Part shown: in pieces, positions 30,412-41,994 of the stretch
How positions within the stretch are numbered: the stretch's first letter is position 1
Layout: every line of letters begins with the position of its first letter
NCBI GenBank assembly: GCA_030295235.1
Contig: AP026135.1
Location: 916,001 to 980,000, forward strand
Origin: Fistulifera solaris
Lineage: Eukaryota; Bacillariophyta; Bacillariophyceae; Naviculales; Stauroneidaceae
Reading direction: 5' to 3'
DNA: 64,000 nt
The notes under the pieces: model-generated
Told to the model about the DNA's origin: nothing
The model's database searches: none
Seen by the model: only the letters and a program-made list of their open reading frames with translations
Position numbers and translations under genes: made by a program

Positions 30412-32219
30412 ATGGGTCGTAATATTCATAGACGTGGCGTGTTACGCCCGGTCGTCTTCCTGCTTGCTTTTTCAATAGGCCGTCTGATATTTAAAATTCG
30501 AATAGCGAACGCAATAGATGGTGAACCGCTCGGAAGTGCTTTCACAATACCAGTTCAATTGCCGTCAACTGGGGACAGTACGAAAACCAATCAACACGGC
30601 TATACAAGGGACGAGAAAGATGCTATACGAGACAACGATACAGCAACTAGTCCTCAAAAAAACAGGGAACAAACAGAGACGACTGATAATAGCGATCAAC
30701 GAATGGAATTTCTCGAATGGAGTAAAAATGTAATGGGTGTTGAAACAATACTGGAAATCCAGACTTTCGACTATTACGATTACACACGGGAACTTGCTTC
30801 AAGAAATCTTTTGAACGATTGGGACAATGATGACGATATTACCATTCTTTTTGAGGACGAGGTCACTTTTCCCCTACTTTCTGTTCGTGGGCTAGCAGCT
30901 TCTAGGGACATTTCTGTGGGGGAAGTCGTCATCGAAATTCCTTTTCTCAGCCTGCTGAGCATACCAACAACAATCGATCGAGATCCGATGCTATCAGAGA
31001 TCATGGGGCCGTCTGCCAGAGAGAAGCATGGATGGGCCATTTCTTCCGCTGGGAGCGGTGCACAACTCATGGAAGACCCAGAAATCTTTTCGCTTCACGA
31101 GCTTGCACTTCTGGCAGTAGCGCTGCTCTATCACAAAAGTTTGGGGAATGGGTCGCCTCTGGAAAAGTATGTTGAAGTGCTAAAGGCCACTCCACTTGAC
31201 TCTTTGCCCTTTCTCTGGTCGCGTGATAAAATGCAACATTCCTCTCTATTTCTCCATGAAGAAATCCGTAGCGTTGCAAGTGGACTACGACGGGATATCC
31301 GTGACATGTACAAATCCGTCGTTTCAGTGTTGATCAAGGAGCATTCCGAAGTATTCACTAAAGAATTGCTTTCGTTTTCTGAATTCGAATGGGCTTTTGC
31401 TATCGTTAATTCGAGACACTGGCAGCTGCAAATAGATGACCTGAGGCCGGAACACGCTAATACTCATCACAAACCCGTCCGATCGCACGCGTTTATCGAG
31501 GACCAATCACCGCCGGCGGAAATGCCAACTGACGCATGGGTTCTTGAACATGAGGAGATTGATGAAGACGATAGTTTAGATGACATTCCGATTGATCTGG
31601 AAGAGAATGAGTATCACGCGTCGAAAGCATTCAAGGCGGCTTCAACGAAACATTCTTTTCTAGCGCCAGTGGCCGACTTGCTGAATTTCGGACCTCCTTG
31701 CACGAGAGGACATTACAATGCAGAGACAAAAACGTTTCAAATCATTTCGACGTGCCCCTTTCGGAAAGGACAGGAAGTTACCTTCTGGTATAGTGACAAG
31801 TGTGACCATGTAATGATCGGCATGTATGGCTTTACTCATCCGGTAAGTATAAGTTTCGCTAAATGGCGTTGTAAGTGGTCAAGATGTAGACTAACTTCTT
31901 TTGAAACACATAGATGATTCCACCTTGCCCTTCAATAGGGGAATATAGGTCCCAACTCGACGAAACAAGACGGACGATTGATGTGTTCGAAGATGTACTT
32001 GACGATCTTTACACTGAATTGGAAGCGACAAATTCCGCTCTCGACAAAGCCGAGGAAACTTTAGAAGGATGTGGAGATTGTTGCGACTACGTGATTACCC
32101 CGAGGTCGAAACAACCAGTCTCCTCTGGGAGTGTCAGAGGGTCGCATCCCCACGACGAATCGATCATAGAGCGGCGAAGAATTCGGATGCACAGAGACGC
32201 GAGAGATTCCGAATTTTAA
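30412..32219 (+). CDS. SET-domain methyltransferase-like protein, membrane-anchored (one intron)
   Basis: Exons 30412-31842 and 31914-32219; 578 residues. The ATG at 30412 is used; residues 10-35 (VLRPVVFLLAFSIGRLIF) are hydrophobic, a signal anchor or targeting signal. A SET domain of the SETD3/SETD6/Rubisco-LSMT type runs from VRGLAASRDISVGEVVIEIP to FLAPVADLLNFGPPCTRGHY, RKGQEVTFWYSDKC and MIGMYGF. The usual DxxNH motif reads DLLNF, so the histidine is missing; the Tyr of the FWYS segment and the YGF are kept. These enzymes methylate protein lysine or histidine. A long acidic insert (HEEIDEDDSLDDIPIDLEEN) sits inside the SET. The second exon codes a coiled coil (LDETRRTIDVFEDVLDDLY), not the normal substrate-binding domain. 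Activity uncertain. Confidence 0.78.
31843..31913 (+). other. Intron (71 bp) in SET-domain gene
   Basis: GTAAGTATAAG at the 5' end, ACACATAG at the 3' end; falls between complete codons and keeps the frame. Confidence 0.85.
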
Positions 32220-32352
32220 GTACTTCGAAAAGTCAAAATTCAAAATCAAGTGGATGTAGCGTATCTAAGCATGTTAGATGATATCTATTGTAGAAGTACG
32301 TTTCGTCCCTCTAATCACATCACAAACTTTCTTTCTTCGGAATTAAGTTTTA

Positions 32353-32677
32353 TTATTCCTTCGTTAATTGAAAGATCTTGGGCGCTACGCACTTATCTTG
32401 GCAAGCCAAAACATCGAAAAACCAACCCTCGCAGTCGCCCTGTTTGGTTTCCGTGATACGCTTCACGCAGTCATCATAAAGTTGCTGCACTTTGGGGCAC
32501 TGCTTCGCGCATTCCTGTCGAATCGCCTTGATATCAACACTTTCCGACTGCAAGACAAAGATGAATAGTAAAAAGAACCAATTATTAGAGTTGTTGAGGG
32601 GTCGGCAGTCTGCATCAGAAAGGCAGTAAATTTGATCGGCTTTGAATGTGCACGCTTCGCTTTCAGAGACATACCAT
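32353..32677 (-). CDS. UQCRH: Ubiquinol-cytochrome c reductase hinge protein (QCR6/UQCRH)
   Basis: A 65-residue subunit of respiratory complex III on the inter-membrane-space side, near cytochrome c1. The main exon is 32353-32547. The only sensible start is the ATG at 32675-32677, which is followed at once by a GTATGT donor; the intron 32548-32674 (127 bp) ends TTTGTCTTGCAG. The mature reading is MSESVDIKAIRQECAKQ and onwards. The paired-cysteine helical hairpin of the family is complete: CAKQC, LYDDCVKRI, GDCEGWFFDVLACQDKC, then VAPKIFQ. The length matches the short plant-type form without the long acidic N-terminus of yeast. The start codon alone forms the coding part of exon 1. Confidence 0.88.
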
Positions 32678-32711
32678 TCTGAAATTACTCTACAGGAATA
32701 ATAAATCAAAG

Positions 32712-32813
32712 ATGTCTGTCAAGAAAAGAAGGAAAAGATTGTTGGACAACGCCAAAAACAACTTTAAAGGGCAGACCAAACGACCAAACTTGTTGCGCAA
32801 GGCCACCAAGTGA
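32712..32813 (+). CDS. Possible 33-residue basic peptide (tentative)
   Basis: ATG at 32712, only 34 bp from the divergent start of the hinge protein. The frame reads MSVKKRRKRLLDNAKNNF and ends PNLLRKATK, 36% Lys/Arg. It could be a first exon, a micro-protein or chance. No homologue recognised. Confidence 0.2.
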   Translation: MSVKKRRKRLLDNAKNNFKGQTKRPNLLRKATK

Positions 32814-33424
32814 CGAAAGCGAAGGACAGCGGACAGCGCGATGGGGGTGGGACCGTCGAACGGGCGGGTTTTTCCTACGCAAGCATTGACGTCATCAAGG
32901 TCGAGAAGTAGTTTGTGACCCGAGTCGCATCGTAACTTGTATCACTGGCAGTTTCGCTACGACCGCGAAAGGCGCAACGCGGAAAGCGCCAGCCGATCTA
33001 TTTCCGATTTCCATTTAAGGAAAGTTCCTGTCCATTAGTAATGAAAAGTAGACACGGCATCCTAACGCTCTCCAAAAGCTTAAGTATTTATGTTTTTCTT
33101 GTTTCAATAACCAAATCATAAGGAGCAGTACATTTTACTACAGTATGAAAACGTCTGGCCGGTTAAAGCCCGCAAGACTCAAGCACACCTCGCTTGGTCA
33201 TGATGGAGAGGCTCGCGGCATGACGTTCGCTGCATGGAGAGATCGAACACACGGCGACGGCGCACGGCATCCAAAATCCCTCAACGACTCCCTTGTGCCT
33301 TCGAAGTTGATTGTTGTTTTGATGTTCACAAATACTTGCGGTTGAACTATCATCCAATTGCAACGTTAGATATCACGCTTCGTGAAACGAGTAGAGATTA
33401 TATTAGCGCAATCGACGGTACCGT
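32814..33424. other. Intergenic; contains a TGACGTCA palindrome
   Basis: No gene supported. TGACGTCA at 32887-32894 is a canonical CRE/bZIP site. Confidence 0.5.
32887..32894. promoter_or_regulatory. CRE-type palindrome TGACGTCA
   Basis: Perfect 8-bp bZIP core, about 210 bp upstream of the hinge-protein start. CRE-like TGACG elements are known in CO2/light-regulated diatom promoters; use here is inference. Confidence 0.4.
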
Positions 33425-36275
33425 ATGAGAGATTACAATAAAATTCAATTTCGAAGCCCATCAAGTCGCATACCGACTGGAGGTAAAGCTGTCACCAGCA
33501 CCACTTCTGCCACTCCGAGCCCGAGTAAAATTCCTGCGTTCCGGAGTAGCGCGTCAGCTGAGAAGAAACGACTAATAAGCAAGTCTGCTGATCAAGCAAA
33601 TCCCAAAATGATAACGAAACGCCGCGAGAACCTTCGAACGGATTCTATCGGAGCGTGGGCTCGGCGCATTCGAATACAGGGTCCACCAGCACCGTGACAA
33701 CGGCGGCTACAACCACAGCAAGTCCTGGTACGCGTTCTCCATCGCCGCCGCCAGAAAATGGTTATCTTAGTTCCTATTTGCCGGACACAATTCACGAAGA
33801 ACGGGACATGAACGACTCGGCTAATAACAGGGAAGGCGGGTCGACAAGTTCTTCATCGACGAAAATTCTGGCCAGCAATCGCGAATCGCCAGAGGCCACT
33901 ATCTCTCGCTTAAGGAAAACCATAGAGGAACTTTCCGTGAAAGAAAACTCGTCAAAGGAAGCTCTCGCGAAGTCGGATGCAGTCATCTTAGAGTTGCGAA
34001 GCAGTGTTCGGCAATTGAAGCGACAGGTGGAAAAAACAAATGGAGATGCGATGTCGCAAGGATCCGACCTAGGACACCAACGAGGCATGATTGCTGATTT
34101 TCAGGTTGAATTGGATAAGGCGCACGCTAAACTTCTGACTGCGGATATGGTCCGCAAGGAACTGGAAGACACGCTAGAAGCGGAGCAGTATACTTGGGAA
34201 CTCAGAGTACAGGACCAAGAGCGAACCATTCAACAATTGCAACAAGAATGTTCAGTACTTATGGAAGACCTTGAGCAGACCCGAGCACAATGGAAAGAAG
34301 CCGAAGAGGGCTGGTCAAAAGAAGTTCAGGAGCTTCAAAGCAGACTAGAAAATATGCAGATGGAACTTGCTTCCAGACAACCAAGCGCACGAAGTAACGG
34401 CACTGCTCATGAAACTGAAATAGCAAAACTCAATGATAGAATCGCAATGATGGAGGCTGAGAGAAACGATCTGCAAGGGTGCTTAGACGAAGCTTTGAAA
34501 GAGTTGGAGGCAGTTGATGCTGAGTTACAGGGTGAAGGAGGAGTTTCGCAGCTGCGTCACGAAAATGATATGTTACAGGAAGAGCTGCGGAAACTCATGG
34601 AAGGCCAGATTGGCCCTATTATCGAGCCACTGCAACACATGCATAGGTGGCTCCTCGAGCGCGACGAAGTTGAACAGGCGACTCATCACAGCAATCCGAA
34701 GGATGCACAGCAACTCGTACAAGCCATTCAGACTCATCTAGAGCAGCATTACTCATCGAATACCGGTCGAAATGGACAGGATCTGGATGAGACGAAGAAA
34801 CAGGTTGCAGCCTTGGAGTCTGAGCTTTCTGTATATCGCGGAGACTTGAAAGCCCGAGAAGAAAGTAGTGCGGAGCTTAGAGCGAGCTTGAAGGAAGCTG
34901 TTTCTTTGCTTAAACCCTTGCAGGACGCTGTGGCGAAGGCTGAACAAGAGAAGGCGAGGATGCAGGAGAAAGTTGATCTCTTCAAAGATGATTCGCAACA
35001 AAGCAAAGAACAAGCCGTTAAGCTTAAGAAGCTACTCAACGAAAAAGAAGATGAGATCGTTAGGCTACACGAACAGCTGGAGTCACTTGAACTACAGCTC
35101 TCTCGAACCAAAGTCGCGATTGCCTCGCAATTCGCTTCACCACGTGGTGCTCTTGAGACTTCTCCAAACGACTCTCAAGGTCGGTCTCGCGAAGAGCTTC
35201 GAGCGAAGCGAGAGGAGCTTTGAAAGACACCAAAAGTCGTTTTTCTAGCCTACAAAAGCATCAAGTAGAAAGTGGTATGAAGTTGATGCCCTCAGGGTCG
35301 AACAACGAGGAATTGCACGATGAGGTACAATCGAAGAAGGCCCAAATTGTTGAGTTAGACAGTGAATGTAAAACTTTACGGGAGGAACTTGCACGGAAAG
35401 ACGAAAAGATAGTTACTTTAGAGAAAGAAAAGTCGCAAGCACTTGACGAGTCGCAAGCAGTAAACCAAGCCATTGAGCAAGCCGAAAAACATCGACACGA
35501 TCTTCAAAACAAGCTTGCCGTGACACAAGAGCAGCTGCATGTCAAGAAGGAAGTCGAAAAGGCACTCAATAGAAGTCTCAAGGAAGCACTCAAGTTATTG
35601 AAGCCGTTGCAGATGCATCTGGAAGAAGCCGAAGCGGAAAAACGGGAGCTGGCCAAGGAGATGCGCTTAATGCGGCAACGATTCGGCGATGTGGGCTCTC
35701 TCAGATCGCCTGGATCATCTAGCGCGTCGAACGCGTTTCAGGATTCTGGAAAAGTACGAGAACTGCAGGAAACAGTGAAGTTCCTTGAGCTAGAAAATTT
35801 ACAACTACATGATGCTCTGGAAGATATGTCCCAAATGAATGGGTCTCAGGTTAGTGGTGTGTCCGGAGCTCACCGTGGTGTCAATCTAGCTAGTCAGCAG
35901 AAGAGAGACCAAAGGTTACACGAACAATTTGTGGAAATGAAAAGCCGCTACGATGTTACGAAAGGCCAGCTTGACAACGTTATGGCTGAGAATCATGCTT
36001 TGATCGAGACCTTAAAGAAACGAGACAGAGGAGAACATGCTCTGAAGGAGGAAATTCAACAATTGAGAGATGAACTAAGAAAGACTGGGTATGAGTTGGA
36101 AAATGCGAAGTTCATAGCGTCGTCGGCACTCGTGAAAGTTGACGAGCTAACGAAGGGCAGCTCTGGGCAAACCAATCGCGATTATCTACTACGGATGAAA
36201 GCAAGGGAAGTTGAACTGGAAATGTCGAAAGCACATAAGCAACGGCTCTCATCGCATTACAGCGGCTCAGTCTAA
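33425..36275 (+). CDS. Long coiled-coil protein (two frame changes)
   Basis: About 950 residues from ATG at 33425. The first 130 residues are Ser/Thr/Pro-rich and basic. From about residue 150 to the end nearly everything is heptad-type coiled coil rich in Glu, Lys, Gln and Leu, with two related modules: SLKEAVSLLKPLQDAVAKAE and SLKEALKLLKPLQMHLEEAE. No motor or other enzymatic domain is seen; a cytoskeletal, centrosomal or tethering role is possible. The frame changes near 33598-33600 (one A missing from AAA restores SKSAD...KSQNDNETPRE). It changes again near 35220: either one T is missing in GCTTTG, or a 65-bp intron GTCTCG...TTTTTCTAG (35180-35244) is present. Both repairs keep the coiled coil going. 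Confidence 0.75.
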
Positions 36276-36408
36276 AAGTGTTTTCATTGTGAAGAAACGG
36301 ATATGATATTGCTGCTTTCTCGGTTGGATTTATTTGTATCTATGGAGTGTTAACTAATTAATCATGCGCAATTCTAAGCACGAGTGAGGCCAACTCAGTA
36401 GTTAGCGA

Positions 36409-39084
36409 TTATGGTTCTTCGTCGTCCATGGTCAGTAAATTCGAGATACCGCCAACGAGAAGCTGGGAACTAAGATCATCCAGCAGCGAAGATGTGGATA
36501 CATCAGCATCGTTCTCAAAGATCGCATCACCCCTGGATGCACTTTCAGCTAGAGCAGTGACTTTTGTTGGAACATTCCTCAACCGTGCCGCTTTTATCTT
36601 TGAAGCCCATGCATCTGATGAATTTTGTGATGGTTCCATAACATTTGAATTAAACATAGCCGCCGCTCTCTGATGGAGTTTAGAAAGCCCCTGAACATTA
36701 CAGACCCGTGCTTCAAGTTCAGCCAATGAGTGATAAAGAGGTGCATGCGCTGGATCCATTTCTAAACCTTTCTCAAGTATCTCTCGCGCTTCATTAATTT
36801 TCCCCTCGCCAAGAAGGCCTTCACCGAGAGCGCGATATAGGGACGGGTTCGAGGGCGAGCACTCTACACCTCTTCTCAATAAAAGCATAGATAGCCCGCG
36901 GTTTCCCAATCTTTGCTCAATCTCCGACGCAATCAGCCATCCTGCTCCGTTGTGCTTGTCTAGTGTGAGAGCTTTCGTTATCAATACTTTGGCGTCCTCT
37001 GAATTTCCTTCTCGTAGTTCAAGACTAGCCCAGCCTTGATACAGAGATGATAGATTAGGTGATTGATTGATCCCTTTCTCAAAAAGTGCTCTTGCCTCGG
37101 TCACGTTTCCAAGACGACTTTCCATTACAGCATAAGCTTGCCATAACGGCCCGTGCCGAGGCATATTTTTGATCCCACATTGAAAAAGTGTCTTTGCAGC
37201 TTTCCAATTCCCGGCCTTCATCTCCAAAACACCCCATGCCTGCCATGCATGGGCGTGTCTTCGATCGTTCATGACGGACTTTTCAAATAGAATCCTGGCT
37301 TTCTCTACATTTCCAAGCCTTACTTCACATAATGCAGCACCCAGGAGTAGCTGGGAAGAATTTCCATATTGTGCGACACCATCATTGAAAATTTCCAACG
37401 CCGCTACTATTCTGTTAGAGTTCAACTCAAGCATTCCCAATGTGTGCATGAGAAAAAGCGCCCTCTCGCGGTGAGGAGAATCTTTTCCAATTTCCTGTCT
37501 TTTCGCTGCATTTCTCCCTTCAATCAGCAATTTACGAGCGGAACCAATATTGCCCAGAGCAAGCTCAAGTTTTGCAAAACCGTGATACAATGACGCGGCA
37601 TCGGAGCATTTGGCTCGAACTCCCCGCTCGAAAATGGAACGTGCTTGTTGTTCGTCGTCCTCTTGCTCGAATACACAACGAGCATACGCATTGTAAGCAG
37701 GAGCGTGCCTGGGATCTATAAGGAGAGCTTCTTCGAACAATTGTTTGACGAGAGCAAAATTTGTTTTCTTGGATGTTGGATGATGGAGCTCCAGCAATGC
37801 AATGGCCACTAGACATGGCGCTGATGGCTGAATGCATAGACTAGCGCGATATAGTGTTCGCGCCCCAGTGTAGTTTCCCATCCGCTCTTCAACCTTTCCT
37901 GCTGCCTGAAGTAATGAATAATCTTGCGGATGACGTTCCAATCCACGATGCAATATCTCTCTTGCCGATTTCAGGCGACGAGCCTTTACTTCTATACTCG
38001 CCAAGGCATTAAAAACGCGCCCATCAGCAGGTAGCGAAGAACTATCTTGGATATTGAGCTCACATGCTTGCTCTAGTTTCTGTCTCTCGGCGTTCTTGCG
38101 GATGCCTCCATCGCTCGTAAAGGCGTTACTCTTTCGTTTTTGCGCCGACCCTCAAAACGAGCCAGAGCGACTTGAACTAAGCTAGCACTTGTAGTTGCGT
38201 TTCGCAACGACTCTGTCAGCAATTGCCGAGCACCGTTTATATTCGAAAAGTATCGCTCTTCCAGCCAGGCGGACGCCAAGGCCACTTCGGTCCTTTCTCG
38301 ATCCGATGACACTTTGTTGAGATGCTTTGCGTATAATCTCCGAGCTTTCGTATACTGTTCTTGTGCAATGTAAGCCGTTCCTAGTGAGCAAACCAAAGCA
38401 GCTGTGCTTTTCTTTTCGAGTGCGTGCTGCCAGAGATTGACAGCGGCAGTGGCATTATCTTTTTCGAGTAGTAATCCGTACGCGTGGCACACATAAGGGT
38501 TATACGGATCAATCTCCAGTGCCCTCCCGAAAAGTTCTTTGGCGCGTTCCGAACGACCAGCATTCTGTTCGAAGACAGCCCAAGCTTGCCATAAGTGCAC
38601 CGAATTGGGACAGGCAGCTGTTCCATTATGAAACGCAATTGTTGCTCTGGTTGTGTTCGGAAAGCGGCGCGCCTGTAGTCGAGCCAGGGCAAGATAGCTA
38701 TGCGAATCTCTTGGATCTAGTACAAGAATGTCACTCAAAGTTTGTGCGGCTTTCCGCCAAAGTCCTTTCTTTTCTAAATATTGCGCTTTTTGGAAACAAG
38801 GTTCGGACTTTTTGTCGAGTCGTTTTCGGTTTCTGTATATGATACGTGCGATGTCTCTTTACTTTCTCGGTATCTGCAGAGTTTGACGGTGCAACAGAAG
38901 CAGATTGACTTGTTATTGAGTGTAATTTTGCACGGTGAGAAAGACGTCCGCGAGAAAGACATGAAACGGAGTTCTCGTTTGTTAGAAAACATTGCCGTCG
39001 GTGATGAGAACTTGATGGAAATGATCCGAAGCCAGCAGCAATTGCAATAAGAATACAGAAAAGTAGCGAGTCTAGAATCGTCAT
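36409..39084 (-). CDS. HAT/TPR-repeat protein, HCF107/Mbb1-like, plastid-type signal (two frame breaks)
   Basis: About 891 residues from ATG at 39084. MTILDSLLFCILIAIAAGF is a signal peptide, followed by GSFPSS, a possible plastid site. From about residue 85 the protein is built of at least fifteen 34-residue TPR/half-a-TPR units, each with the pattern W-A-x-L-E-x-x-x-G-N-x-x-x-A-R-x-L-F-x-x-G (for example AWQAWGVLEMKAGNWKAAK, LYQGWASLELREGNSEDAK). This is the repeat style of HCF107 (plants) and Mbb1 (green algae), which bind and protect the 5' end of plastid psbH/psbB mRNA. Frame changes at 38858-38860 (one base extra) and 38096-38097 (one base missing); the two cancel and the full length divides by three. 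RNA-binding role is inferred from repeat type. Confidence 0.75.
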
Positions 39085-39559
39085 TTCTTGTTGTTTTCCT
39101 TTGTTGTTTATTATATGTACATGTGCTTGCTACAGTGTTTTCACAGGAGAAAACAAATAATTAGACTTAAAAAGCAACATCGTTGCACCGATTTCGATTT
39201 TGATGGTGGAACGAATACAAAGGTATCGTCGCACGTCACAGCATACGTCTGGCCTGCTGACGGCACGAAATGTGTAGTTGTCTTATGGGTAATAAGATAT
39301 CGCAGAATTAGATCGCGTTTGTTTGTGGTTTCCATGGCGCAAAAACACTTGAATGGGCATGCGCGCGTGAACTATACTTAATTCGTACTTTCCTTTGGTT
39401 TGAAAAGCGTATGCGGAAAACAGGGAACCAAAAACGCGAAGAAAGAATGAGATACAAAGGATACTCCGTAACACGTAAATTCTACAAGCGATGAAAGAAG
39501 TTCTGTCAATCTAGTTTCACCTCGAAACCCCTCGCTCATAATCCGCAACATGAGCAAAA
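39085..39559. other. Intergenic between divergent genes
   Basis: No gene supported. TACTCCGTA at 39462-39470 lies 90 bp before the LRR gene. Confidence 0.4.
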
Positions 39560-41763
39560 ATGGACAACGAACAACTTCTAATGAAAGACTTGGAGAAAGG
39601 AACTCCGTCGCATTCCGACCCCATAACTGAGGCGCATGCACCTGACCAATCTGATGATTTTCCCATCAAAAGCGAGCACTGCGCTGCAAGTTTATCGTTA
39701 GCTGATGCACATCTTGTTACGAAAGACGGAATCGCTAGCACTGAGACGAGTTCTAATCACCTGGGACAAAAGAGCGACGTCTCTACCGTTCCCCGAGCTC
39801 TGTCACGACGATCCTCTCTGTGCTGGGGAATCTGTTTGTTGACGACCTCCATTGCAATTCTTCTGAGTATCCTTGGAACCATCGATCGTGAAGATCATAC
39901 AACAACGATTGTCCATCCCGAGCTGAATGATGTCATCAATTACTTGCTATCTCACAATATTTCGTCTCTCAAGGATTTGACTTCTGAGAAATCACCCCGT
40001 CACATCGCTGCGCGGTGGCTTGCAGAGAACGATCCGGCTGAGATGCCTCTTCCTGTTCATTATGATTATCTGTACGTGACACGTTATGTAATGGCTTTGA
40101 ATTACTTTGCTTTGAACGGAGACGACTGGACCGTGAAAGTAAATTTCATGACAGGTAAACATGTCTGCCGCTGGAACGATGCGAAACATGCCTATGGAAG
40201 CCAAGGCGTCGAAACCGGTGGATTACTTTGTGGCGATAGCGGCATGCCGGAAGTCTTGGACCTAGGTAAGATTCGTCGCGTATGGCATTTCTTTTGATAA
40301 GCAAAACGAGCTCAGCTTGCGACGTTTGCTGACTCGAACCATCTCAGAATACAACGGGTTGAGCGGCTTGATACCGACAGAGAATGGCTTGCTGACAACC
40401 CTGAAGGTCTTCGACATGGAAGTCAATGGTTACATACAAGGAACAATTCCAACCGAACTCTGCAATTTAGTGAACTTGGAAAGTTTAACACTTCGAGGGA
40501 ATGACCTAGGTGGCAACGTTCCTTCCTGTTTGGGGAGATTCGCAAAATTAATAGAATTCAACATCGAGAGTAACAGCTTCAGCGGCCCCTTGCCGGAAAA
40601 TGTGTGTGGAATGACGAGCATGGAGTACTTCGTATTACAAAGAAATCTCTTCAGCGGGAACCTCCCATCTTGCATGGGAAAATGGACTAATCTAAAAGTT
40701 CTGGCACTGTCAGACAACTCGTTTCATGGGAGATTGCCAACTGAGTTAGTAGCCCTGCAACACTTACAGGAGCTCACAATTGATGACAATCAATTCCATG
40801 GCGATCCGTTCCCCATTGTTAGTACGCTCACTGATTTGAAAATCCTGTACGCGTCCGACAATAATTTCTCTGGGGTACTCGAGGCTCATGTATTCAACGA
40901 TCTTCAAAAACTTGAAATATTCGATATTTCTCGCAATAACTTTACTTCGACAGAGCTTCCTTCGCGTCTTCTGCAAATGCCGAGGCTAGAAGTCCTTGAT
41001 CTGTCAATGAATTCTTTAAGAGGACCGCTGCCCGAGGACATTAAAGAAAATGACGTTTTGTGGTTTTTCTCAGCAAGCAAAAATTTCTTGGACGGGGTTA
41101 TCCCTAGCGCTCTCAAAAATCTCTCGTCACTTCGTCACTTAGATCTAAGCGAAAACGCGTTTCATGGTGTGTTGAGGAGCGAGCTGTTTCAAATGACAAG
41201 TCTCGTGAATCTGTTCCTGTCCGAGAACCCATTCCTACACCAGGGAAAGATTCCAGAAACTATTAGTGGCATGACACAACTGAAAGAGCTCTCGATGAAG
41301 AACACTAATCGAAATGGGACATTGCCAGAGCTGGTCGATTTTGCGAATTTGAATCTTCTGGACTTTGACAACAATGGTAAGAAAATGTATCTCATTGTGT
41401 TGCTATGACTGCGGACGATCTCAAGTCTATGTCTTTTATGATGAATCTCCTCCAGGATTTACCGGAACGATCCCTGAGAATTATGCAAATCTTCGGAATC
41501 TTGTTTACGTCATGCTCAATCGCAATCCCATCCACGGTCTTGTACCTGACTTTGGCGATGCGGAATTGCTGCATACGCTTCTCCTTGACGGTACTGGTCT
41601 TTGGGGAAACATTTCAAGCATTTGCAAGCTACCGGCCTTTATCGGAGACCCTGATTCTTCAGCTCGACCAATCGCTGTAGCCGAGTGCGGTAGTGAAAAT
41701 AGTCGTATTTCATGCGCTTGTTGCCATTGCTGCGACGCAGAAGCGACTCCCTCGCAGCGGTAG
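39560..41763 (+). CDS. Leucine-rich-repeat membrane protein (three exons)
   Basis: Exons 39560-40265, 40348-41376 and 41456-41763; 680 residues. Residues 1-90 are an acidic, Ser-rich cytoplasmic region; a single TM is at about 92-113 (CWGICLLTTSIAILLSILGT). After a stalk comes an LRR N-cap (ALNYFALNGDDWTV, CRWNDAK, CGDSGMPEVLDLE). About twelve plant-type LRRs follow, LxxLxLxxNxFxGxLP (LESLTLRGNDLGGNVPSCL, LVYVMLNRNPIHGLVPDF). A Cys cluster ISCACCHCC closes the protein. This type-II LRR design, without a kinase, is typical of diatoms. Introns are 40266-40347 (GTAAGA...TCTCAG) and 41377-41455 (GTAAGA...CTCCAG); phases join as LDL-EYNG and NN-GFTG. Ligand unknown. Confidence 0.88.
40266..40347 (+). 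other. Intron 1 (82 bp) of LRR gene
   Basis: GTAAGATT donor and CCATCTCAG acceptor; phase 1; keeps the LRR frame. Confidence 0.85.
41377..41455 (+). other. Intron 2 (79 bp) of LRR gene
   Basis: GTAAGAAAA donor and AATCTCCTCCAG acceptor; phase 1. Confidence 0.85.
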
Positions 41764-41994
41764 CTGCTCGGATCCTATCGTTGCTAGTCTGGACTGGACA
41801 TGGGAATACGGCTTCCAAAGAGATGCTCGTAATTTCGGCATTAATCGAAGTGCACTACAAGACCCAATCGTCTAAAGAAATCAGAAAATGATCAAGTCAG
41901 CAAAAAGTAAATTTAAAAAGCAATTGGTTCATCATTCCACTTACAGACAACCACGGCGCTAAGTGTTTCGCTTCTGTAGACTTCGCCGTCATCG

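Noticed and set aside
35205-35225. CTT TGA as an RF2-type +1 recoding site in the coiled-coil gene
   Set aside because: A +1 shift there leads into a frame that stops within a few codons; the needed change is the opposite.
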